Shown in pieces: positions 44,087 through 54,180 of a stretch of 64,000 bases of DNA. Origin of the DNA: Nocardioides marinus (GTDB lineage: Bacteria; Pseudomonadota; Alphaproteobacteria; Rhodobacterales; Rhodobacteraceae); contig JAHVJD010000009.1 of NCBI GenBank assembly GCA_019801415.1, positions 62,001 through 126,000 on the forward strand, read 5' to 3'. The notes under the pieces are model-generated. The model was not told where the DNA came from. It did no database searches and worked only from the letters and a program-made list of their open reading frames with translations. Numbering within the stretch: the stretch's first letter is position 1; the number at the start of each line of letters is the position of its first letter. A program made the translations under genes and the position numbers.

Positions 44087-44854
44087 TCACATCATCAGCC
44101 CGCGGCGCAGCAGGTTCACGCCCGCGATCAGCAGAACAACCAGCGTCGCCCGCCGGAACATCGCCTGATCGATACGGTCATGCAGCCGCCCGCCCAGCCA
44201 CATGCCGACAACGGCGGGAATGATCATCGCAACCGAGAACGGCGCCGTTTCGGCCCGCATCACACCCGAGCCCAGATGCGCCCCCAGCAGCGCCACCGCG
44301 CCCAGCCCGTAAATCACGCCCTGCACCCGGATCTGCTCTGTCTTCTCGGTGCCCAGCGCGGTCAGATAGGCCACCGTCGGCGGCCCCCAGACGCCCGAAA
44401 CACCGCCGATCAGCCCGGCAATGCCGCCCACGACCGCCTCGCTGCGGCGGCTGGGGTTGGCAATGGTCAGCACCCGGCCCATCAGCTGCATTGCAGCAAA
44501 GACGGTGACCGGGAAACCGATGATCAGCAGCATCGCCTGCTGCGGCAGCAAACGCACCAGCTGCGCGCTCGACATCAGGCAGACCAGGCCGATCAGCAGG
44601 AACACGCGGAACCGGCGCACCGAGGCCAGCGCCGCCCCCGCGCCCTGCCGCAGCGCCTGCATGCCATTGGTCACCAGCGTCGGCAGAATCAACCCGGCCA
44701 GCGCCAGCTCCGGCGGCAGGAACATGCTGAGTCCGGAGACAAAAATCATCGGCATGGCAAAGCCCACCATACCCTTGACGGTGCCCGCCAGCAGGGCGAT
44801 GCCCGCCGCGGCTGCCAGCTCTGCCGGGGAAAGAAGTGAAAACAATGCGCTCAT
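44087..44854 (-). CDS. TauE/SafE-family membrane exporter
   Basis: The 255-residue integral membrane protein has about eight hydrophobic helices and belongs to the sulfite/organosulfonate exporter TauE/SafE family. It has GTVKGMVGFAMPMIF near residue 20 and AGLIGGVSGVWGPP, the characteristic Gly-Pro repeat, near 150. I use the ATG at 44854 because upstream in-frame sequence is not membrane-like. The substrate is unknown. Confidence 0.85.
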   Translation of the reverse strand: MSALFSLLSPAELAAAAGIALLAGTVKGMVGFAMPMIFVSGLSMFLPPELALAGLILPTLVTNGMQALRQGAGAALASVRRFRVFLLIGLVCLMSSAQLVRLLPQQAMLLIIGFPVTVFAAMQLMGRVLTIANPSRRSEAVVGGIAGLIGGVSGVWGPPTVAYLTALGTEKTEQIRVQGVIYGLGAVALLGAHLGSGVMRAETAPFSVAMIIPAVVGMWLGGRLHDRIDQAMFRRATLVVLLIAGVNLLRRGLMM

Positions 44855-44999
44855 GCCCCCGCTGTACCACATCCGACGCCTGCTGTACGGGCAAAATACT
44901 GGCGCAATTTTACGTCCAACCCAAACGTCACGGCGAATTTTTATTGCGCTGCACCTGCAAAATGATTTACCACCAAGCGAGCGGAAAAGGATCTGATTC

Positions 45000-46685
45000 A
45001 TGGCCCACGACGGACAGGACTTGCATATGAAACCGACACTCATCCCCGGCCTGCTGCAACTGACGGCCGCGGCGCTGGAGCCGCTGGACCAGCTTCTGGA
45101 GACCGCCCGCGCCGCGGTGCGCGCGCAGGTCAGCGAGGAGGACCGCGTCTCGGGCCGCCTGATCGAGGCAAACCAGACCGCGGCCCACGGGCTGTCCTGG
45201 CTTGCGACCTATGTCTACAGCCTGCGGCAGATGCAGAAATGGGCCGAAAAGCTGGAGGCCGAGGGCAAGTTCGGCGAGATGGAGCAGCTGATTCACCAGA
45301 TCGGCTTTGGCGAGTACCTGTGGCAGGTCTATGGCGGCATCCAGATGAACCAGGGCGAGATCGTGCGCCTGCAGGACCTTGGGCTGAGCCAGGACGACCA
45401 GCGTGCGCTGATGGTTCCGGCCGTGATGACCCTGTGCGAGCAGGGCAACAGCCAGACCGCCCGCAGCCGTCTCGTGGAACTGATGGAGGAGCAGACCGGC
45501 TCCACCATGTTCGGCGCATCCGGCCTGGAGGAAGAGCTGGAGATGATCCGCGACCAATTCCGCCGCTATGCGGTGGAGAAGGTCGAACCCCACGCCCACG
45601 ACTGGCACCTCCGGGACGAGTTGATCCCGATGGAGGTGATCGAGGAACTGGCCGAAATGGGCGTCTTTGGCCTGACCATCCCGGAGGAATACGGCGGCTT
45701 CGGCCTGTCCAAAGCCTCGATGGTGGTGGTCTCGGAAGAGCTGTCGCGCGGATACATCGGTGTTGGCAGCCTCGGCACCCGGTCGGAGATCGCGGCGGAG
45801 CTGATCCTCTGCGGCGGCACCGAGGAGCAGAAGGCCAGCTGGCTGCCCCGACTGGCCAGCGCTGAGATCCTGCCCACGGCGGTGTTCACCGAGCCGAATA
45901 CAGGCTCTGACCTGGGCTCTTTGCGCACCCGCGCGGTGAAGGACGAGAATGGCGATTACCGGATCACCGGCAACAAGACCTGGATCACCCACGCTGCCCG
46001 CACCCATGTGATGACCCTGCTGGCACGCACCGACCCCGCCAGCACCGACCACCGCGGCCTGTCGATGTTCCTGGCGGAAAAGACCCCCGGCACCGATGAA
46101 AACCCCTTCCCGACCGAGGGCATGACCGGCGGCGAGATCGAGGTTCTGGGCTACCGCGGCATGAAGGAATACGAGCTGGGCTTCGACAATTTTCACGTGA
46201 AGAAGGAAAACCTGCTGGGCGGCGAAGAAGGCAAGGGCTTCAAACAGCTGATGGAGACCTTTGAATCGGCCCGTATCCAGACCGCCGCCCGCGCCATCGG
46301 CGTGGCACAGTCTGCACTGGATATCGCCATGCAATACGCGCAGGAGCGCAAGCAGTTCGGAAAGAGCCTGATCCACTTCCCCCGGGTATCGGGCAAGCTG
46401 GCGATGATGGCGGTCGAGATCATGATCGCCCGCCAGCTGACCTATTTCTCGGCCTGGGAAAAGGACAACGGCCACCGCTGCGATCTGGAGGCCGGCATGG
46501 CCAAGCTGCTGGGGGCCCGTGTTGCCTGGGCCGCGGCTGACAATGGATTGCAGATCCATGGCGGCAATGGTTTTGCGACCGAGTACAAGATCTCTCGGGT
46601 GCTCTGCGATGCGCGGATCCTGAATATCTTCGAAGGTGCAGCAGAAATTCAGGCCCAGGTGATCGCCCGCCGCCTGCTGGGCTGA
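45000..46685 (+). CDS. mcd: (2S)-Methylsuccinyl-CoA dehydrogenase (Mcd)
   Basis: The 561-residue acyl-CoA dehydrogenase has an N-terminal extension of about 180 residues (AHGLSWLATYVYSLRQMQKW) that is typical of Mcd and absent from ordinary acyl-CoA dehydrogenases. The core follows with TEPNTGSDLGSLRTRA, FAD-contact GNKTWITHAA, and a C-terminal HGGNGFATEYKISRVLCDARI. Mcd oxidises (2S)-methylsuccinyl-CoA to mesaconyl-CoA in the ethylmalonyl-CoA pathway for acetate assimilation. The assignment is by resemblance. EtfBA, encoded at 30584-32271, is the likely electron acceptor. Confidence 0.85.
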   Translation: MAHDGQDLHMKPTLIPGLLQLTAAALEPLDQLLETARAAVRAQVSEEDRVSGRLIEANQTAAHGLSWLATYVYSLRQMQKWAEKLEAEGKFGEMEQLIHQIGFGEYLWQVYGGIQMNQGEIVRLQDLGLSQDDQRALMVPAVMTLCEQGNSQTARSRLVELMEEQTGSTMFGASGLEEELEMIRDQFRRYAVEKVEPHAHDWHLRDELIPMEVIEELAEMGVFGLTIPEEYGGFGLSKASMVVVSEELSRGYIGVGSLGTRSEIAAELILCGGTEEQKASWLPRLASAEILPTAVFTEPNTGSDLGSLRTRAVKDENGDYRITGNKTWITHAARTHVMTLLARTDPASTDHRGLSMFLAEKTPGTDENPFPTEGMTGGEIEVLGYRGMKEYELGFDNFHVKKENLLGGEEGKGFKQLMETFESARIQTAARAIGVAQSALDIAMQYAQERKQFGKSLIHFPRVSGKLAMMAVEIMIARQLTYFSAWEKDNGHRCDLEAGMAKLLGARVAWAAADNGLQIHGGNGFATEYKISRVLCDARILNIFEGAAEIQAQVIARRLLG

Positions 46686-46817
46686 GTGTCCGGGGGGCAA
46701 AGATCGGGACTGTGACAGCGCATCGCTGCGGCTTTGCTGCAATGGCAACTGCAAAAGTCGCGGCCGCGCGACACCGCCCCCTGTACGGCCGCGTTCAGGA
46801 TAAGGTTAACCTGCGGC

Positions 46818-47498
46818 ATGTTCATGCTCCGCGCCCTTCTGATCCCGCTGGTCCTGCTTGCGGCCTGCGCCCCCCGCCCTGACGAAGGCCAAGCCTCCCG
46901 CATCTTGGTGATGGGGGATTCTCTGCTGGCCTGGCACAGCCTCTCCGGAAATTCCGTCGCCGATGCACTGGCGCGCGAGCTGCAGGAGCCGGTGACGGAC
47001 CGCTCCGTTTCCGGGGCGCGTGTCCTCTATGCGCTGCCGGTTACAGGCGCAGCGGGGCTGAACATCGGCAAACAGTACCGACCGGGCGATTGGGAGTGGA
47101 TCATCGTCAACGGCGGCGGCAACGATCTATGGCTGGGCTGTGGCTGCATGATCTGCAACCGCAAGCTGGGCAGGCTGGTGTCCGCAGACGGGCGACAGGG
47201 CGCGATCCCCGACATGCTGGCGCGCCTTCGGAAGACCGGCGCGCAGGTCGTCTATGTGGGCTACCTGCGCAGTCCCGGAACCGGGTCGCTGATCGAACAT
47301 TGCCAGGATGAAGGCAAGACGCTGGAAGACCGCATTCAGCAGACTGCCGCGCGGGACGAAGGGCTGCACTTTCTGTCCCTTCGGACCATGGTGCCACATG
47401 GCGACCGCAGCTTTCACGCCGCCGACCGGATCCACCCTTCGATCAAAGCCAGCCGCGAGATAGCGCGACGGATAGCGGACATCATTCGCGAAAATTGA
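46818..47498 (+). CDS. SGNH/GDSL hydrolase lipoprotein
   Basis: The 226-residue protein begins with a lipoprotein signal (FMLRALLIPLVLLAAC). The SGNH blocks are visible: VMGDSLLAWHSL (block I), NGGGNDLW (block III), and DRIHPSIKA (block V, with the catalytic His and Asp). It is likely an ester-hydrolysing enzyme in the periplasm or outer leaflet; the substrate is unknown. A second ATG two codons downstream is also possible. It follows mcd by 132 bp. Confidence 0.83.
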   Translation: MFMLRALLIPLVLLAACAPRPDEGQASRILVMGDSLLAWHSLSGNSVADALARELQEPVTDRSVSGARVLYALPVTGAAGLNIGKQYRPGDWEWIIVNGGGNDLWLGCGCMICNRKLGRLVSADGRQGAIPDMLARLRKTGAQVVYVGYLRSPGTGSLIEHCQDEGKTLEDRIQQTAARDEGLHFLSLRTMVPHGDRSFHAADRIHPSIKASREIARRIADIIREN

Positions 47499-47571
47499 CC
47501 TGCTACCCTGCTGCCCGTTCACCCGCCCCTGAAGCACTCGCAGATCTGTACAGAACCCTCAGAATGGCGGA

Positions 47572-48297
47572 TCAGAGACGGCGGCTCAGCAAATCTGCCA
47601 ACCGACCGCGTGCCTCGGGCAGCGGCTTGTCCCCCATGGCGGGTGCCAGATGCGCCTGCAGGAAATAACCGGTGGTTCGCAGCGCCTCCACGATCTCGCT
47701 GTCCTCAGCCGCCCCCTGCCCTCGCATCACCGGAGGCAGGGGCAACAACCGGCTCGCCCAATCGCCGGCGCCTTCACGTGAAACAGCGCGCCCCGTCTTC
47801 GGCGACACAAAGGCCAGGTCTGTCTGCTTTCCCGTCACCGCGCAGGCAGAGAGATCAAGACCAAAGCCCATCTCTTCCAACAGGGCCATCTCCCAGCGCA
47901 AATAGGCCAGCGGCCAGAGTGTCTCGTTCTCGAGCAGGTCCAGCAATTGTTCGCTGCGGGTGTAAAGCTCCGGGTGCGGTTCCCGTTCTGGAAGACAAAA
48001 GGCCAGCAGTGCCGTCACGGCATTCAATCCGGCCAACGCCACCCGACCCGAGAGCGCCGCCGCCGCCCGGCTGCGCAGCGGCTCTGCATGATAGCTGCCG
48101 ATGTGATCTTCCAGCCGCGCTCGCCAGGCAAGATCCAGTTGAGCCCCCGGTTGCAAGATCGGAGCCATCCTGCGCCCGGCCCCACCGCGGACCACGCCAG
48201 CGTGACGCCCGTGATTTTCGGTAAACACGTCAATGATCGCCGCGCTCTCTCCGTGGCGACGCACCGAGAGCAAGATGCCGTGATCACGCCATTCCAT
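47572..48297 (-). CDS. recO: DNA repair protein RecO
   Basis: RecO works with RecR and RecF to load RecA on single-stranded DNA. The 241-residue protein begins [24 protein letters not shown] (N-terminal OB fold) and has the typical [13 protein letters not shown] and [13 protein letters not shown] region near residue 150. It is the last gene of the minus-strand block rnc-era-DUF1491-recO. Confidence 0.95.
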   Translation of the reverse strand: MEWRDHGILLSVRRHGESAAIIDVFTENHGRHAGVVRGGAGRRMAPILQPGAQLDLAWRARLEDHIGSYHAEPLRSRAAAALSGRVALAGLNAVTALLAFCLPEREPHPELYTRSEQLLDLLENETLWPLAYLRWEMALLEEMGFGLDLSACAVTGKQTDLAFVSPKTGRAVSREGAGDWASRLLPLPPVMRGQGAAEDSEIVEALRTTGYFLQAHLAPAMGDKPLPEARGRLADLLSRRL

Positions 48298-48366
48298 CGT
48301 CGCGCCTCCCCGGTTTCTGATCCAAGTCAGCAGAGCCTATCGCAAAGACAGCCGCAAGCCGAAGCG

Positions 48367-48696
48367 TCACTCCAGTCCCGGTTCGTCCAGCAGGTGCCGC
48401 CCGGCGCGATCCTCGACCTCAATTACCCAAAGGTCGGGATCAAAGTCCCGCTGGCGACGAATGGAAGCATCTACCTCCTGCTCCGAACCTGTCGCCAGTT
48501 CCTGCCACCTGCGGGAGCCGGTCATCAGGTCGTAGGTCCGGTGAAACGCGCTTGCCTTGCCATCTAGCGTGTTCAGTTTCACCAGCACCGCGCCCGCGGT
48601 GTCATCGCCGTGGGACGTGACGAAGGCGGGAATATCCTGAAACCGCAGTCGAGTAAGGTAGGCATCTACCCAGAACCGGGCCGTGAGGCGGGTCAT
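48367..48696 (-). CDS. DUF1491 family protein
   Basis: This 109-residue small protein is typical of Alphaproteobacteria. It begins MTRLTARFWVDAYLTRL and has RQRDFDPDLWVIEVEDRAGRHLLDE at the end, the DUF1491 pattern. Its function is unknown. It lies between era and recO, as in many relatives, and could take part in the same transcript. Confidence 0.88.
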   Translation of the reverse strand: MTRLTARFWVDAYLTRLRFQDIPAFVTSHGDDTAGAVLVKLNTLDGKASAFHRTYDLMTGSRRWQELATGSEQEVDASIRRQRDFDPDLWVIEVEDRAGRHLLDEPGLE

Positions 48697-48784
48697 GCCG
48701 CGCCTCGGCCTGCGCCAATGCCCTTGGTGAGGGCGGAAGCCTCCGGCGGGAGTATTTTCGCAAAGGTGAAGGACATCAAGCGCT

Positions 48785-49690
48785 TCAGTTGCCGTCTTTG
48801 AAGTCGAGGCCCATTTCGGAATAGCGCTCGGCCTCTTCCAGCCAGTTGGGGCGCACTTTCACCTGCAAGAAAAGGTGCACCTTGCGGCCCAGGAACTCTT
48901 CCAGTTCGGCGCGGGCGGCCTGGGAGACGGATTTGATGGTCTCGCCGCGCTTGCCCAGCACGATGCCCTTGTGGCCGTCGCGCATGACGTAGATCATCTG
49001 ATCGATGCGCGCGGAACCATCCTTGCGCTCTTCCCAGTTCTCGGTTTCCACGGTCAGCTGATAGGGCAGTTCCTGGTGCAGCCGCAGGGTCAGCTTCTCG
49101 CGGGTCATTTCCGCTGCGATCATCCGCATCGGCAGGTCGGCGATCTGATCCTCGGGGTAGAGCCACGGGCCTTCGGGCAACTTGCCGGCCAGCCAGCGCC
49201 GCAGATCGTCAACGCCGTGACCACGCTCGGCGGAGATCATGAAGGTCTCGGCAAACTCGTGGCGGCTGTTCAACTCCTGCGCCAGGCCCAGCAGTTTTTC
49301 AGGCTGCACCCGGTCGATCTTGTTGATGGCGAGCGCCAGGGTGCGGCCCGCGCCGATTTCCGCGAGCCCCTCGAGAATCTTCTCCACGCCTTCCGTGATG
49401 CCACGATGGGCTTCGACCATCAGCACCACAACGTCAGCATCGGCCGCACCGCCCCAGGCCGCGGCGACCATGGCACGGTCGAGACGACGGCGCGGGCGGA
49501 AAAGCCCGGGCGTATCCACGAAAACGATCTGCGCATCCCCTTCCATCGCCACGCCGCGGATGCGGGCGCGGGTGGTCTGCACCTTGTGGGTCACGATCGA
49601 GACCTTGGCCCCGACCATACGGTTCAGAAGGGTCGATTTGCCCGCGTTGGGCTCTCCGATCAGGGCAACGAATCCGGCGCGTGTGGTCAT
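48785..49690 (-). CDS. era: GTPase Era
   Basis: Era is the essential GTPase for 16S rRNA maturation and 30S assembly. The 301-residue protein has G1 GEPNAGKST near 12-20, DTPG near 58, NKID near 125, and the C-terminal KH domain (VLGKRGETIKSVSQAARAELE), which binds the 3' end of 16S rRNA. It follows the multicopper oxidase gene rather than rnc directly, which breaks the usual rnc-era neighbourhood. Confidence 0.96.
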   Translation of the reverse strand: MTTRAGFVALIGEPNAGKSTLLNRMVGAKVSIVTHKVQTTRARIRGVAMEGDAQIVFVDTPGLFRPRRRLDRAMVAAAWGGAADADVVVLMVEAHRGITEGVEKILEGLAEIGAGRTLALAINKIDRVQPEKLLGLAQELNSRHEFAETFMISAERGHGVDDLRRWLAGKLPEGPWLYPEDQIADLPMRMIAAEMTREKLTLRLHQELPYQLTVETENWEERKDGSARIDQMIYVMRDGHKGIVLGKRGETIKSVSQAARAELEEFLGRKVHLFLQVKVRPNWLEEAERYSEMGLDFKDGN

Positions 49691-49898
49691 GGGTACTGAT
49701 CCTGTTTGCAGAGCGGATCCCCTACAGGATTTTACCCACAGGGGCCAGAGGTGTTTTCCCCCACGGGGTGCAGCCTACAATCACACAAACTTGCCCCATG
49801 TCAAAGACCTGTGGCAGACCCACCGGCACAAGGGCAGCGCCAAGCAACGCCAGCCAGCCTGGTCGCCCATCCTGTCCCAAGCCCAAAGAGGTCCCCCG

Positions 49899-51281
49899 AT
49901 GAAACGCCGTGAATTTCTACTGGGCAGTGCCGCCAGCGCCGGACTGGCAGGCGCCGCGACCTGGATCAATGCGGCCCCTTCGCAAAAGCGTCAACTGACC
50001 ATTCAGCCTGCCAGTTTCAGGCTGCGCACCCGGCGCACCATGGGTATGGTGAGCCTGTCACCGGATGCACCGCCGCCCGTGCTGCTGGGCCGCCAGGGTA
50101 AACCCATGCAACTGCGGGTCATCAACGGCACGGAAGATTACACCGCAATGCACTGGCACGGTTTGCGAATTCCGAATGCGATGGATGGGGTGCCCTACCT
50201 GACCCAGATGCCAATAGCGGGGGGCGAAAGCTTCGACTATGAATTCACACCGCCCGACGCCGGGACATATTGGTACCACCCGCATTGCATGACCATGGCG
50301 CAAATGGCACACGGGCTGACCGGTGTCATGGTGATAGCCGAAGCCGAGGATCCGGGCTTCGATGCCGACCAGGTGGTGAACTTGCGGGATTTCCGACTGG
50401 ATGAAAACGACGCCTTTCTCCCCTACTCCACGGCCCGGGGCGCGGCTCGGAGTGGCACCTTTGGCAATGTGATCACCGCCAACTGGCGGCAGGCCCCCGT
50501 TTACGACCAGCCCGCAGGCGGGCTGGTCCGATTGAGGCTGGTCAACAGCGATACCACACGGATCTACAAGCTTTACCTCAGCACCGACACCGCACGAATC
50601 ATGGCCTGGGATGGGCACCCGGTAGAGGTGCCGGTCGCGCTACCCTCGGCCCAGGCGCCGCTGTTACTTGGCCCGGGGCAACGCGTTGACCTGGCCGTGA
50701 AGATGCCCGCGCATGAAGGCCAGACGGTAGAGCTGCTGGCCGACCTGCCCGGCCAGCCAGGGCGGGTGATGACCCAGTTGCGCGCGATCGGGCGTGATCT
50801 GGCACGAGATCTGCGCGATCTGAAGCCACTGCCCGCCAATCCTGTTTCACGTCCGGATCTGGCCAAGGCGGAGGTGCATGACTTCGTCTTTGGCTGGACG
50901 CCAGAAGGCCGCGCGCCGGATGACGGCTATTGCGGCTCTCTGGGCTATAGCTTCTGGTCGATCAACCGCACCCCCTGGCCCGGAGATGCAGCCCGCAATA
51001 CCGGCCCGCTTGCCACTTTGGAGCGGGGCAAGAGCTATATCCTGCGGCTTCGCAACGAGTCGCCCAATCTGCATCCCATCCACCTGCACGGGCTGGCCTT
51101 CGTGCCGATCCGGTCGAACCGGCGGCAGCTGCCACCGCTGATGACAGACACGATTCTCCTGCTGAAGGACGAGGTGGTCGAAATCGCGCTGGTCGCCGAC
51201 AACCCCGGAGACTGGGCTTTTCACTGTCACGTGATCGAGCATCAGAAAACCGGTCTCGCCGGTTTCCTGCGGGTCACCTGA
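49899..51281 (+). CDS. Tat-exported multicopper oxidase
   Basis: The 460-residue protein begins MKRREFLLGSAASAGLAGAAT, a Tat signal (RREFLLG), so it folds in the cytoplasm before export to the periplasm. Copper-binding motifs are present in order: HWHG at 85-88, HPH at 127-129, HPIHLHG, and HCHVIEHQKTGL near the C-terminus. The axial position of the type 1 site is Leu rather than Met. It resembles CueO/laccase-type oxidases; copper resistance or metal/phenol oxidation are possible. It lies on the opposite strand between rnc and era. Confidence 0.9.
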   Translation: MKRREFLLGSAASAGLAGAATWINAAPSQKRQLTIQPASFRLRTRRTMGMVSLSPDAPPPVLLGRQGKPMQLRVINGTEDYTAMHWHGLRIPNAMDGVPYLTQMPIAGGESFDYEFTPPDAGTYWYHPHCMTMAQMAHGLTGVMVIAEAEDPGFDADQVVNLRDFRLDENDAFLPYSTARGAARSGTFGNVITANWRQAPVYDQPAGGLVRLRLVNSDTTRIYKLYLSTDTARIMAWDGHPVEVPVALPSAQAPLLLGPGQRVDLAVKMPAHEGQTVELLADLPGQPGRVMTQLRAIGRDLARDLRDLKPLPANPVSRPDLAKAEVHDFVFGWTPEGRAPDDGYCGSLGYSFWSINRTPWPGDAARNTGPLATLERGKSYILRLRNESPNLHPIHLHGLAFVPIRSNRRQLPPLMTDTILLLKDEVVEIALVADNPGDWAFHCHVIEHQKTGLAGFLRVT

Positions 51282-51287
51282 GCCAGA

Positions 51288-51965
51288 TTAGTCGAGCTTG
51301 CCCAACAGTGCCTTGGCCGCCGCCTGTTCAGCCTGACGCTTGGACCCTGCGGTGGCCTGGGCCTCGTTGCCGTCCTGCAACCGCGCCGCAATGGTGAACA
51401 CCGGAGCATGATCCGGTCCGCTGCGCGCCACCTCGACATAGGCCGGAGGTTTCTGACCGCGTGCCTGTGCCCATTCCTGCAGGGATGTCTTGGCATCCCG
51501 CGCATCCGTGTCGACTTGATGGATCCGCTTGCCCCATAAGCGCAGGATCAGCTCGGCCGCCGCGTCGAACCCGGCATCCTTGTAGACGGCGGCAATCACC
51601 GCCTCCATTGCGTCTCCCAGCAGCGCCTGCTTGCGCCGCCCGCCGGACATCATTTCCGACCGGCCCAGCTTCAACACTGCGCCGAGGTCGATTTCGCGGG
51701 CGACATCGGCACAGGCCTCCTTGCGCACCAGCGCATTGAAACGCGGCGCCAGCTGGCCTTCGGTTGCGGTCTTGTCATGCTCCAGCAGCGCAGTTGCCAT
51801 CACCAGCCCCAGCACCCGGTCGCCCAGGAACTCAAGCCGCTGGTTGTCCTTGCGGGTGGACGAGGAGACAGACGCATGGGTTACGGCGCGCTGCAGAAGC
51901 TCAGGCCGTTTGAAGCGGTAGCCGATCCGCTCCTCGAACGCGCGCAGGTCCTTTGAGAGTTTCAC
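51288..51965 (-). CDS. rnc: Ribonuclease III
   Basis: RNase III cleaves double-stranded RNA, including rRNA precursors. The 225-residue protein has the catalytic signature [14 protein letters not shown] near residue 44 and [12 protein letters not shown] near 110. The double-stranded RNA-binding domain occupies about 155-225, ending [17 protein letters not shown]. It overlaps lepB by four bases. The typical partner era is separated from it by the multicopper oxidase gene. Confidence 0.97.
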   Translation of the reverse strand: MKLSKDLRAFEERIGYRFKRPELLQRAVTHASVSSSTRKDNQRLEFLGDRVLGLVMATALLEHDKTATEGQLAPRFNALVRKEACADVAREIDLGAVLKLGRSEMMSGGRRKQALLGDAMEAVIAAVYKDAGFDAAAELILRLWGKRIHQVDTDARDAKTSLQEWAQARGQKPPAYVEVARSGPDHAPVFTIAARLQDGNEAQATAGSKRQAEQAAAKALLGKLD

Positions 51966-52798
51966 TGGATCCCCTTGAAGAAACGATCGCTGCGCCAGGT
52001 CCAGAAGAACAGCATGGAACGCCCGGCCGAGGAGAACATGATCCGGTCTGCCCGGCCGATCAGGTTTTCAAACGGGACGAAACCGACCCCGCCCGCGGAT
52101 TGCGGCAGGCGGCTGTCCGAGGAGTTGTCGCGGTTGTCCCCCATGAAGAAGTAATGACCTTCAGGCACTTGGTAGACACCAGTGTGGTCCATCCCCTGGT
52201 TGGTGATGTTCAGAACGACGTGTTTGCTGCCCCCCGGCAGGGTTTCGATCTGGCGCGATTTCTTGCAGATGGCGCCCTGCCCCACGGGCGCGTTTTCACA
52301 CCGCGGCAAGGAGCCTTGCGGACCCTGGCGCTCCATCACCTCCTCGAACTCGCCCGCGTCTTCCAGCTGAACGGCCGAACCGTTGATGAACAGCACGCCA
52401 TTTTTCATCTGGATCTTGTCCCCGGGCAGGCCGACCAATCGCTTGATGAAATCATTGCCGTTCACCGGATGGCGAAACACCACCACGTCGCCGCGCTCAG
52501 GCTGATCGCCCAGCAATCGCGTGTTGTCGCCGTCCAGGAAGCCGCAGATATCCTTGGCGTCGATGTTCAGCCCGACCGCGGGAATACGCACGCTGGGGCA
52601 TGAGGCGTAGGAATACCCGTAGGCCATCTTGTTGACGAAGAGGAAGTCCCCGATCAGCAGGGTTTCCTTCATCGACCCGGAGGGAATCCAGAAGGGTTGG
52701 AAAAACAGGGTGCGGAAAATACCGGCGATCAGCAGCGCGTAGACGACGGTTTTCACCGTCTCGATAATCGAACTGCTGGCCTTTGTCTTTGCCGTCAT
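51962..52798 (-). CDS. lepB: Signal peptidase I
   Basis: LepB removes signal peptides at the periplasmic face. The 278-residue protein has one N-terminal transmembrane helix (about 15-33), the nucleophile Ser42 in [10 protein letters not shown], and the general-base lysine in [12 protein letters not shown] later family segment is [14 protein letters not shown]. It overlaps rnc by four bases and follows acpS by 57 bp. Confidence 0.96.
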   Translation of the reverse strand: MTAKTKASSSIIETVKTVVYALLIAGIFRTLFFQPFWIPSGSMKETLLIGDFLFVNKMAYGYSYASCPSVRIPAVGLNIDAKDICGFLDGDNTRLLGDQPERGDVVVFRHPVNGNDFIKRLVGLPGDKIQMKNGVLFINGSAVQLEDAGEFEEVMERQGPQGSLPRCENAPVGQGAICKKSRQIETLPGGSKHVVLNITNQGMDHTGVYQVPEGHYFFMGDNRDNSSDSRLPQSAGGVGFVPFENLIGRADRIMFSSAGRSMLFFWTWRSDRFFKGIQ

Positions 52799-52855
52799 CA
52801 GGCTCTCCGGGTTGATACAGGGTCCGGGGCTACATGATCCCCCGGCGGGGGCAAG

Positions 52856-53284
52856 TCAAGTTCTGCCGGGAGAATCGGCGCTTTCGACCAGTGGGCGGGC
52901 TTCGATCACCACGAAGGCCTGCGCCCAGGGATGATCGTCGGTCAGGGTGACATGAATCACAGCCTCATGGCCCGGGGGCGTCATCTCGCGCAGGCGCTCA
53001 GCGGCCCAGCCGGTTACATGCATGACAGGCTGGCCGGTGCGCAGGTTCGACACCGCCATGTCCTTCCACGAGATCCCCATGCGCAGGCCGGTTCCCAGCG
53101 CCTTGGAGCAAGCTTCCTTGGCGGCCCAACGTTTGGCATAGGTGCCCGCCACATCGCGCCGACGCTCGGCCTTGCGCTGCTCGACCTCGGTGAACACACG
53201 GTTGCGGAAACGATCCCCGAAGCGGTCCAGCGTCCGCTGGATCCGCTCGATGTTGGCAAGATCGGTTCCGACGCCCAGAATCAT
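52856..53284 (-). CDS. acpS: Holo-[acyl-carrier-protein] synthase
   Basis: AcpS transfers 4'-phosphopantetheine from CoA to acyl carrier protein. The 142-residue enzyme begins [16 protein letters not shown] with the conserved Asp, and has [16 protein letters not shown], including the magnesium-binding Glu, near residue 52. It is cotranscribed with pdxJ and lepB in the common pdxJ-acpS-lepB-rnc order. Confidence 0.95.
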   Translation of the reverse strand: MILGVGTDLANIERIQRTLDRFGDRFRNRVFTEVEQRKAERRRDVAGTYAKRWAAKEACSKALGTGLRMGISWKDMAVSNLRTGQPVMHVTGWAAERLREMTPPGHEAVIHVTLTDDHPWAQAFVVIEARPLVESADSPGRT

Positions 53285-53329
53285 CCGTGCCTCCAGTCGG
53301 CCATCACGTCACAGCGCGCCCCGGCCATG

Positions 53330-54076
53330 TCAGGCCCGCGCGTCATCCATCAGGCGGCGCATCTCCTGCACCGCAGGGGTGAGCCCGCGAAAAATCGCCT
53401 CGCCGATCAGGAAGTGACCAATGTTCAACTCGCGCACCTCGGGGAAGGCGGCAATCGGGGCGACGGTGTCATAGGTGAGGCCATGTCCCGCATGGACCTC
53501 CAGCCCCAGGGAATGGGCATAGGCGGACATGTCGCGCAGGGCCTCCAGCTCACGGTCGCGCGCCTCGAAGTTGCCTTCGGCGTGATAGTCGCAATAGGCG
53601 CCCGTGTGCAGCTCGATCACCTCGGCGCCGATACGATGGGCCGCCTCGATCTGCTTCTTGTCCGCGGCGATGAAGATCGACACCCGGCAACCCGCATCCC
53701 GCAGGGGCGCAATGAAATGGGCCAGGCGGTTTTCCTCGCGCGCCACTTCCAGACCGCCCTCTGTGGTCCGCTCCTCGCGCTTTTCGGGCACGATACAGAC
53801 CGCGTGCGGCTTGTGTCGCAGCGCGATCTTCTGCATCTCGTCGGTGGCCGCCATCTCGAAATTCAGAGGAACGCTCAGCGCCTCCATCAGCCCATCGATG
53901 TCGGCATCCGTGATGTGGCGGCGGTCTTCGCGCAGGTGCGCGGTGATGCCGTCGGCGCCCGCCTCTTCGGCCAGTTTCGCCGCGCGGATCGGATCCGGAT
54001 AGGCGCCACCACGGGCGTTACGCACGGTGGCGACATGGTCGATGTTCACGCCCAGGCGCAATTGGTTCTGTGTCAT
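53330..54076 (-). CDS. pdxJ: Pyridoxine 5'-phosphate synthase
   Basis: PdxJ forms pyridoxine 5'-phosphate in the DXP-dependent vitamin B6 route. The 248-residue TIM-barrel protein begins [24 protein letters not shown] and has HLREDRRHI near 54, and [12 protein letters not shown] near 155, with the conserved active-site His and Glu residues. It is upstream of acpS in the operon and follows the DUF2062 gene by 104 bp. Confidence 0.96.
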   Translation of the reverse strand: MTQNQLRLGVNIDHVATVRNARGGAYPDPIRAAKLAEEAGADGITAHLREDRRHITDADIDGLMEALSVPLNFEMAATDEMQKIALRHKPHAVCIVPEKREERTTEGGLEVAREENRLAHFIAPLRDAGCRVSIFIAADKKQIEAAHRIGAEVIELHTGAYCDYHAEGNFEARDRELEALRDMSAYAHSLGLEVHAGHGLTYDTVAPIAAFPEVRELNIGHFLIGEAIFRGLTPAVQEMRRLMDDARA

Positions 54077-54180
54077 GAGAAATCTCTCATCCGTCTAAGT
54101 CACAACATTTGCGCAGAGACTAGACGCCCCACCGGCAAGAGCAAGGGCGCAGGCGATAATGGTACAATCCGGCGCGCGCT

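Noticed and set aside
41824-44223. 799-codon plus-strand frame opposite dgt and the CDF transporter
   Set aside because: Spans two real genes in antisense and is Arg/Gln/His-rich low complexity.
44967-46754. 595-codon minus-strand frame opposite mcd
   Set aside because: Antisense to the dehydrogenase, whose motifs are intact.
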